A stretch of 64,000 nucleotides of DNA, from assembly GCA_021521415.1 (NCBI GenBank), contig JAIQDT010001109.1:558001-622000 (forward strand), read 5' to 3'. Source of the stretch: Bidens hawaiensis (Eukaryota > Streptophyta > Magnoliopsida > Asterales > Asteraceae). Positions 56,447-64,000 of this stretch are shown here, in pieces (within the stretch, counting starts at the first letter, position 1; each line of letters opens with the position of its first letter). The position numbers and the translations under genes were made by a program. The notes under the pieces are model-generated. The model made no database searches and was not told the DNA's origin. It saw only the letters and a program-made list of their open reading frames with translations.

Positions 56447-57795
56447 CCATGTTTTTCGTCTCTATAAAAAAAAATCTTTATCGCTTAGAGTTATATCGGT
56501 TGCTTCAGTTTGAAGGACATATCTTCGGATATGTTTGGTCCTTACTTCTACTAGTAGATTATGAGGATAGCCGTTAACCAGATGACTGAAAGTGACCAGG
56601 GCGGTTTAAGATGTGTTTTTATTCTTTCGCTGAAAAATAGTCGTTCATACTTAGTTAGAAGGACACATACTAATATGTGGTCGGTCCAGCTAATCCATTG
56701 GATCTTCAGGATAGCCGTTTACCTGAAAACTTCGACTTGATCGGGGCGATAGAATTTAACATTTTTTGGGAGATGATATAATTTTTCAAGTCTAACACTT
56801 CGTAAGAAGTTTCAATAAAATGTTTAATAGAAAATTTGATCAAACCTTGGAAAGTGATAGACCTAAAAGACTAACTAAAACTTCTGTGTGCTTAACTAGT
56901 GAAGTTATTAGGCCTAAAAGACTCTAGAACAACCATTGTATGTTATGGTAGCTTTTTATGGTGCGTAAAAGTAGAAGTGATACTAACTAAATCTCATCGA
57001 TTTAAAGTGGAGAATCATTCAGAGTTGTGCATGTCTCCATATACATCTTTCCGAATGATAGGCAGAAAATTGATTACCCAGTCATACACAAGCCCGTGAG
57101 TGTTCTGATTCCCGAGAAGAAAGTGTGTCAAGTACCTGCAGTGATCTAGATTCGGGACTTGCAGTCGTCGATTATTTGAAGCTGTATTAATGTCAGCTAC
57201 TATTATTACAAAAAAAAAAAAAAAAAAACAAAAATAAAAATTAAAATAAAAATAATAAATCTTATAAAGCTTATGTTGTTTCAAATATCAATCAAGAGGC
57301 AAGAAAGAGAAAGGGGAGAAGACTCTAAAGATCGATATGTACTTACTGTTTAATCAGACACTACGGGTCGAGGTCAACTCGGGGTGACTTGGGGAAAGCC
57401 AAATACGCTTTGAGAATAGATAGGAGGCATCACAAACTTTCATGTGATCTTAATTGAACCTATTCCATATCACAGAAGCGATGAAAACCATACTAAGTTG
57501 TATACCTGCTTACAACCTGTTTCTTTATGTCATAATACCGCTGAACATGGATCTATGTGACAGCCATTTAATTAGTATGATTCCTGTTCGGATCTTTTCT
57601 AAAACATGCTGGACACCGTCAAGACTGAAATTTGATCCCGTTTTATTTACTTACTGAAATTTTCATTGCATATTCTATGGTGTAAAACCTGGTTACTTAG
57701 TTCTTTGATCGTAACATTTAAATCTTTAACGGAAGTTTTCAAAAGACAGTTGCATTTTGTTCAAATTTATAAGGGCCAGTTTTGTAAGTTTAATA
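56447..57795 (+). other. Non-coding spacer after pol in the copia element
   Basis: Contains two diverged repeats of about 93 bp (56512-56604, 56658-56750), each with a hairpin and AGGATAGCCGTT, and an A-run at 57209-57228. No ORF of note. Sireviruses are known for a long 3' non-coding region and repeated motifs near the polypurine tract. Confidence 0.6.
56512..56750 (+). repeat. Two diverged hairpin repeats after pol
   Basis: Each starts AGAAGGACA or GAAGGACA, folds (ACATATC-TTCG-GATATGT in the first; CACATA-CTA-TATGTG style in the second) and continues to AGGATAGCCGTT.ACC and a G-rich end. The stem is kept although its bases differ. Confidence 0.7.
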
Positions 57796-57796
57796 C

Positions 57797-57871
57797 TAAG
57801 CGAAGTTCAATAGTAAGCGAAGTTGTTAAGGGGCGAAGTTAAGGGTAAGCGAAGTTAACCTTAACTTCGCC
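57797..57871 (+). repeat. Second GCGAAGTT array
   Basis: Four copies of GCGAAGTT, the last paired with its inverse as GCGAAGTTAA-CC-TTAACTTCGC (57849-57870). Confidence 0.9.
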
Positions 57872-58260
57872 TGTGTTGTTTCAAACATATATAAAGGTCA
57901 ACTTGGTCAAACACTTTACATAGTTTTACAAACCCGTCGAACTTATACTTTATATCCTAAACCTCGGCAAGCTTAAAACACGAATCAACCTTGTTATTAG
58001 TTGATTTCAATCCGTGTTAAAGGTGTGTAGGCTCGGTTTGACATGTAATTCTTGTCAATGGTGTTAATCAAATGTCGTTTTTGTCCGATTTGTGACTTCG
58101 GTCATGCAACCCTTTAAACACCCAACAATCAATCTGTTTCTAAGTGTTCGTAACTCATTTGATGGCCTAGATCTCCCTATTAACATCTTTACATGATTTC
58201 AATCACAAAAACACGAAACAAACCTTGATCTGACCTGTGTTGATATGCCGTTTCATATTC

Positions 58261-58433
58261 AAGCGAAGTTGTTCTCAACTTCGCCCAAGGCATAACTTCG
58301 CCTGCCTGTTAATTGATTAATTAATCAGGCGAAGTTAAGGATAAGGCGACGTTGTACTCAACCTCGCCATATGCCAACTTCGCCTGCATTGTAGAAGTTA
58401 TCTTAACTTCGCTCATGGTAATAGGCGAAGTTG
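58261..58433 (+). repeat. Third GCGAAGTT array
   Basis: GCGAAGTT and AACTTCGC alternate in both orientations about nine times, just upstream of the envelope-like ORF start at 58481. Confidence 0.9.
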
Positions 58434-58480
58434 TGATCTGCTTTGACGATGTTCTAACTTAGACCGTTTGTTGTGTAGAT

Positions 58481-61414
58481 ATGGCTACTGTAGCGGGAGC
58501 TGGTGGTGACGAAGGTGGTGATAACAACCGTCAATTCTTTCCGGGTCACAATATGTACATCACGTTGGATCCGGATGCTAGTGGTGTAGATGATTATCGC
58601 GAGATCATCTCCTTCCTTGTTCGATCATGTATTTTCCACGCTATTACTACAACTCTACCCATCTCTTTACCGAACATTGAAGATTTCTGGCAAACGGTAG
58701 AGTATGACTCTAGAGTTGAGCCTCCGGTTATGCGCACCACAGTGAACAATCAGGTGGTGCAGTTCTCATCTAATTAGATAAGGGTCGCCTTGCAGTTTGG
58801 GACTGAAACTAGAGATGATCCTACAGACTTCTCTGCTCCATTAAGAGATGGTGCATTTTTACGAATGGGCTATTCGGGTCCATTGGGTGACACATAGAGG
58901 AGAAAGGGATTTTTATTGGATCAATGGCGTTTTCTGATGCACGTAATGATTGTGTGCATGTCGGGTCGTAAAGCTAGTACTGACGGTATGGGAGCGACGA
59001 TGCAATCTGCCATGATAGCCCTGGCCTACAATAAGCCTTACAGCTTCAGTCAGATGGTGTTCTATGAAATCGATCGACAGAGACGCGCGGTCGCTCATGA
59101 AAGATTTTTAATGTACCCAAGATTCTTACAGATGATCTTGAATCACGTGGCTCCTACGCTACCTCAACGCCGTCCCATTCGATATGTAGAGAGTGTAAGC
59201 AAGAGGATCTTTGCGCAATGCAGGTCGTCGAGTGCTCGCAGTAAACCGGAGCTTCGTCCACGACATACTCCATTATTTGGTTACTTGATAAACCCTTCTT
59301 ATGTTGCTCCTCTTGGTGATGAATTCCGGGACCCGGCTCCGCAACCGGCTGATGTTCCTCAACCACCACCTGTGGTACAGCAAGCCTTACCCGCTGCTCC
59401 TGTTGTGGCTCCGGAGGAACAGGTAGATCTTGAAGCTACTTTTGGTGGCCAAGGGTTCTTTGATATGGAGCGAGTTTATCCTGCTGCAGAGATTCAAGTC
59501 TCAGTAGCAGAGGTTTTTGGTGTAAATGTATCGATGGTAGCTACGTCTGTAGCTGATTCTGAGAGAACTGACTCTGACTCCTCCGCTGATGATGTTGCTG
59601 AAACTCGACAGATTCTAGTCACCCAGGAAAGAATACATGGATAAAGAAAGAAAGATTCGGATGATAGTGAATCTGACTTCGAGGAGGATTTAGACCGGTT
59701 GATACGACGATCGAAAAGGGTTAGAACTGGTGAAGGTTCGGGAGCTGGTGAAAGCTCAAGGGTGGTTCATTTCTCTCCACCCGCGTTATCTGGTATGACC
59801 ATGGTTCCTGCTTCGATGACTGTGACAGGACCGATCATCTCAAGTGCTCCCGTGTTAAATACATCATCTTCTTTTGGCATTCCACCTACCACATTTCAGT
59901 TGTCGGCTCCAGAGATAGTTTCCTTTCCACCTCCCACTCTTACTCCATCGGAGGTTGTTGCAAGATTTGTTAAGTCAACATTGGTAGCTACTGCGGGGTT
60001 ATCTGTCACAATACCACCCGCGGTTACTTTTCAGCCTGCTTCTGATATTCCGGCTAGTCTGGGAATTCCTCCACCGTATGCTCAAGACATTTCTCATATG
60101 CGGTTTGATTTTGATGCTACATTATCTGATTCTGAAAGGATAGCAGCTCTTGAGAGAGTGGTGGAAGAACAGTCAAGAATCAATCTAATCCAGACTCAGG
60201 CTATCCAGCGCCTTGTAGCGGAAAATCAGATCCAATCGCCCCTCCTGGTTGAGCACGGTAAACTTTTCGATGCTTTAAAGCAGTTCTTAGCATCTCAGGG
60301 GGAGACGAGCTGCAAGGGCGATGAGTTGAGAACGAAGAAAAGTCATGATAGAGACGATGATCCCAATGCATCGAAAGGTGCAGGTGGTGAGTTGCCAAGA
60401 ACTGAAAAAACTCTTGGGACTTCCACATCTCAGGGGGGAGTCAACTGGTACAGCAGGTGGCCAAGGGGGTGAAGATGTTGTGGTAGTGGATGATGAGGAA
60501 ATGGTGGATGATGATGTTGTGGGTGATGACGATGTGTTACTGTTGAGGAGATTGAGAAGATAGGAGAACAGATCGTGATTGACAGTGAGATTGAAGAGGG
60601 AGAGATTGTTGATGACAGTGTTGAACACGATATCCAAGACGTTGATAAGGCAAATGTGGGTCAAGATATGGAAAGTGATGAGTCTGAATGGGAAGAGCAG
60701 CCGAGATGGAAAGAAGGCTACGCTCAGTGGTTTGTAAAGACAAAGAAGCCAGCGGTTCCTACCGTGTTTAAAAAGAGTTACAATATCAAAGGGTATGCTG
60801 AATCGAAAAAGGGTATTATATGCTGGTTATATGATGAGCAGTTGAGGCTATTTGTGATTAAATGTTTTGATGGGATTCAGTACTTTAAAAGGTTGTTGAG
60901 ATCTTTGAACACCTTGCCTGAGTGTGAGGTGAAGGATTTGGCTAAGTTGTGGTTGATTAATAGAAGTGATGATAATATGGCCAGGATTATTGGGAAGATT
61001 GTGTGGAAAGAAAGTATAAAAGAGAAAAAGTTTGAGTTGTTAAGGCCGCAGAAAGGAAAGCTTGTTGAAGATAAGGAAAGAGGAATGCGAGCTGATGGCA
61101 AACCTTGGATGGTAATGAAGTATAAGCTGATTCGGTGTTTGACAGAAGTGCAGATGAAACCAATGCCCAAGGATGTCTTAAGGAATCTAAAGTGGTTGTA
61201 TGTTGATAGCCAAATAGCTGAAGCGGTTATGGAAGATGAAGATGAACAAGAAGTCCTGAGAGTGTATGATCCGATGCCCTTGGTGAATCTGTCTCAAGCT
61301 GACCTGCAGGTGCTAAACGAGAAAAAGATATTCTATATTCCTGCATGGAAAGATGAAGCCAAGAAATATCAGAGAGTGGTTTCTGTTTGTGTTAGAGAAG
61401 GCGTTCATGCTTGA
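58481..61414 (+). pseudogene. Envelope-like additional ORF of the copia element
   Basis: One frame of about 978 codons, with stops at 58775, 58895, 59642 and 60470 and a short stretch (about 60455-60545) read in another frame. Start ATG 58481 (MATVAGAGGDEGGDNN). A globular N-terminal region (about codons 10-280) has FHAITTTLPISLPNIEDFW, MIALAYNKPYSFSQMVFYE and RFLMYPRFLQMIL, then TPLFGYLINPSYV. A Pro-rich and acidic middle with a basic RSKRVR patch follows, then a coiled coil (about codons 545-600) and an acidic linker. The C-terminal domain of about 250 residues has GYAQWFVKTKKPAVPTVF, FDGIQYFKRLL and FYIPAW. It resembles the extra 3' ORF of SIRE-type elements; no clear signal peptide or membrane segment is visible. 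Confidence 0.8.
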
Positions 61415-61493
61415 AGACTGGTGACACGAGATTTTGGGATTACTAGACACGTGAATGAAGATAGAGATATGAAGCTACTGCCAAGGGGGAGTC
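61415..61493 (+). other. Copia 3' untranslated end and polypurine tract
   Basis: Ends CCAAGGGGGAGTC directly before the 3' LTR, a standard copia polypurine tract. This shows that the envelope-like ORF lies inside the same element. Confidence 0.85.
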
Positions 61494-61609
61494 TGTTGGT
61501 GCATGATGTCAGTAGTTCAGTATCTAGTGTTTTTTATGCGTCTGTAATCGAGTTAGATTGTTTGTGTTGTGTTTAGATAAGTTGTCCCACAAGTTCGCCT
61601 GATGTAAGC
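61494..61609 (+). mobile_element. 3' LTR of the copia element, truncated
   Basis: Matches the first 116 bases of the 5' LTR with a few substitutions, then breaks at GATGTAAGC, inside the stem of the CACAAGTTCGC inverted repeat. The remaining roughly 290 bases are missing. Confidence 0.88.
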
Positions 61610-61864
61610 AACTAGGTTGTCCACATCAATGCCACATCATTGCCAACTTACCTATTTTCTTTCCTATTATTGCCAAATCATCTCATGCACTTTATTTAAA
61701 CCTTAATTTCCAGCCCTAATCATTTTAATCTCTCTCTCTCTCGGCTTATTAACTCCACCATCTCCTATATTCTAGTAACGTAGATGAGGATTAATCGTTT
61801 TCCGGTTAAGCTATATTTTATACTCTAATGGCCAACAATGTTATATGATTTTCCGTAAGGTTAT
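61610..61864. other. Unassigned stretch
   Basis: No gene recognised; contains a short TCTC run. It sits between the broken copia LTR and a B/C-type LTR. Confidence 0.4.
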
Positions 61865-62870
61865 TGTAAGGTCCCATTACCGGTGCCTCACATTTGGACG
61901 TTGGGTTTACTCATCAACATAGTTCTAATAATCAGAGTTAATAAAAACATTCGCGGAATATAAAAACTTTCATAAACATTACATAAATCCATAACTTGTC
62001 TTAAAAAACATCCTTATCTTTCGAATTATCATAATACTAAACGTAAACGTCTTGAGTCCTCCGATGCCAACCTCTTATTCAAATCCAAGTGTTTCCCTCA
62101 AGCGAGCTGCCTCATCCTACTCACCTGTGTGCATACTAAAAGTCAGCTGCGCTGAGTGAGTTCTAGTTAATCATACATCATACAATACATACATATTTAT
62201 ATGCTTTCGTTCATACTTTCATACTTTCATTTTGCTTTCATACATTCATTATACTTTACATATCTTACGTTATAAAGAGCATTACGCCCTACTTCCTCGA
62301 GTATTATTAAGGCCCGTATCCCTCCTTCCTCGAATATTATTATGGCCCGGTTCCCTCCTTCCTCGAATATTAGTAGGGTTCGGTTCCCTAGTTCTCGAAT
62401 ATTAGTAGGATTCGATTCCCTCCTTCCTCGAGTATTATTAGGGCCCGGTTCCCTCTTCGTAATCATACAACCATATATCATACCTCGAGTATTATTAGGG
62501 ACCGGTTCCCTCTTCGTGACCATACAACCATACATCATACCTCGAGTATTATTAGGGCATGGTTCCCTCTTTGTTACCATACAACCATACCTTTCCTTCT
62601 TTTATTAACTTTATTACATTCATACATATAAGCATACATAACATACATACATTATAAATAGCATTACAACCTGACAGTACGTGCAATATCCGAAGATCGT
62701 TTACGTACCAACAAGCAATCATTCCTACTATTCACATCATCATATAAGGCATACACTTATCACTTAGGATAAGTGTATTAACAAACATATCGAGTATTCG
62801 CACAGCCCCGAAACATAACAAGGAATGGGGCTAGAAACTCACGTGGATCCTGTTGCGTTCGTCGTTAATT
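61865..62870 (-). mobile_element. B/C-family LTR, left part
   Basis: Starts TGTAAGGTCCCATTACCGG and follows the C LTRs through TTACTCATCAACATAG, CGCGGAATATAAAA and ACAGCCCCGAAACATAAC. There is no primer-binding site to its left, so this is the outer end of a minus-strand element's 3' LTR or a solo LTR. It is broken at 62870 by another element. A tandem array (62290-62580) with TCGAGTATTATTAGGGCCCG units is related to the array in LTR C. Confidence 0.8.
62290..62580 (-). repeat. Tandem repeats in the 61865 LTR
   Basis: About seven units of 35-60 bp, each with a TATTATTAGGGCCCGGTTCCC-like core; the last three units also carry ACCATACAACCATA. Confidence 0.88.
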
Positions 62871-64000
62871 TGTTGGGTCAAGAGTTTGACCCAAATGAGG
62901 AGATTTGACCTAAATGAAGATTATGGAAGATTGGAATCTTCTCAACCTCCTCAGAAACTGCTAAGTATTGAATCCGAGAACACCTTGGGATCCGAGCAAG
63001 CTTTTACTTAGCCGGTACGAGACTTTGCCTCCCGGGCAAGGTTTACTTCAATTAGTCTTCTTTTGTGGATATCCGGGCAAGGTATGCTAATCAGTGCATT
63101 TCCGAGTAAGGATCACTGATTTGGTATCTCCGAGCAAGGTTCACTTTGTCAAGTAGGTTTATTATTCAAGACCAAGTATTTTACTCTTCCGAGTAAGGTT
63201 TGGTCAACCAAGTCCAAGAAGCCAAGTAATTGGAAGACCGGGCAAGGTATTTATCAATAAGTATGGTCCGAGTATACTTGATGAGTTAAGGGAATATTTC
63301 TAAGTTATATCGAGTAAGGTGCAGCTCAAGCAAGGTACAGTGATTCCCGAGTACACTTTGCTAATAAGTTATTCAATGACAAAGAGCCGAACAGGATCAT
63401 AGAAGAACAGGGATGCTCGTAAGGAGTTGTCGGGCAAAGTCTGATAAATTCAAGAAGATTGAAGTCTACTCGGTGAGTATTTTACTTGGTAAAATATTTT
63501 TTAAGTAAAGTCTACCCGGAAAATGATCGCGAGTACACTTCTATGTTTACCAAGTCTGAAGGAAGGCCGAGTACACTGCGTACTCGGAGACTGAAAATTA
63601 ATGAAAAGCCTACCCAGAAGACTTGTTTTACACTTAGTTTATTTTTGAATATGTAATTTGAATATGTATTATCGGATAGGGTTTCTAGAAGGAATGACAG
63701 CTGTCCTAGGTTGGCAGGCCTATAAATAGAATATTTAGGGCACGCCGCCAGTGACACAAAAGAGAGAAAGAGCACAATACGGATAAGACCGACTCATTAA
63801 TTGAGAGAATATTGTGTGACGGTTGTCTTAGGATTCCTAGAATACCCTAGACCGATTATCCGTTTGTATGATTTTAATATGATATAAATGGAAATCTTTT
63901 GAGTGAATCCTGAGTGTGCCTCTCCATCTTTGATTATTCATTGCAACCGTATGTTTGTTATTGATTCCGCCTTTAATAAACGGATATCTTTCTAAATATA
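62871..64000 (+). mobile_element. Probable LTR of a further element, runs off the window
   Basis: Starts TGTTGGGTCAAGAG exactly where the B/C LTR stops matching, with TAATT (62866-62870) as the possible target duplication. It has a TATAAATA at 63721-63728, then AGAGAGAAAGAG and a typical LTR leader. Degenerate CCGAGCAAGG repeats fill 62990-63330. The orientation follows from the TATA box; the other end is outside the window. Confidence 0.55.
62990..63330 (+). repeat. CCGAG(C/T)AAGG degenerate repeats
   Basis: At least nine copies of TCCGAGCAAGG, CCGGGCAAGG or CCGAGTAAGG at roughly 30-45 base spacing, upstream of the TATAAATA box. Confidence 0.8.

Noticed and set aside
60287..60664. A 125-codon Ser/Thr-rich minus-strand frame
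   Set aside because: It is the antisense of the acidic linker of the envelope-like ORF.

Overview
This is plant nuclear DNA, almost certainly from a eudicot. It is AT-rich, has plant-type introns in the few gene pieces present, and is dominated by LTR retrotransposons primed by initiator tRNA-Met. The mix of long minus-strand chromovirus-type Ty3/gypsy elements, a roughly 12 kb Sirevirus with an extra 3' ORF, and Cassandra-like sequence would fit a composite (Asteraceae); that placement is an inference. I find no intact cellular gene. Nearly all coding sequence is retroelement or transposase, and most of it carries stops and frameshifts.

Layout from left to right. 1-3160: a minus-strand leader with primer-binding site joined to a Cassandra-like LTR carrying a 5S rRNA-like module; the 3' end of a plus-strand gypsy element; a tRNA-like SINE head; a hAT-type MITE; and a fragment of a B/C-family LTR. 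3163-13573: gypsy element A (-), with a truncated left LTR, a 636-codon protease/RT/RNase H frame, a decayed gag and a complete right LTR. 13574-25482: gypsy element B (-), which has LTRs and a gag but no pol. Its gag is split by a 4.9 kb hAT transposon (16371-21314) that carries a dead transposase and an intron-containing piece of a boron-transporter (BOR) gene. The right LTR of B also holds a 554 bp non-autonomous hAT. 25483-28090: a decayed copia gag and a SINE with a perfect 14 bp target duplication. 28096-36958: gypsy element C (-), complete with a 5 bp target duplication, chromodomain, pol and gag, all degraded. 38655-44188: gypsy element D (+), complete with a 5 bp target duplication; a small MITE interrupts its integrase. 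44194-49629: fold-back and tandem repeats, and a probable DNA transposon holding one exon of a SCAR/WAVE-like gene. 49630-61609: a Sirevirus-type copia element (+) with gag, coiled coil, protease, integrase, RT, RNase H and a roughly 980-codon envelope-like frame; its 3' LTR is truncated. 61610-64000: another B/C-type LTR interrupted by what looks like the LTR of a further element running off the window.

Elements B and C share leader, LTR ends, promoter motif and gag N-terminus. B therefore looks like a gag-only (TR-GAG type) element that could have depended on C-like autonomous relatives. Relative ages can be read from nesting: B is older than the hAT and MITE inside it, D is older than its MITE, and the left-truncated B LTR abuts A.

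The most notable observations are the BOR gene capture in the hAT, the SCAR exon capture, the gag-only element, the Cassandra/gypsy junction, and the envelope-like ORF together with the GCGAAGTT repeat system of the copia element.
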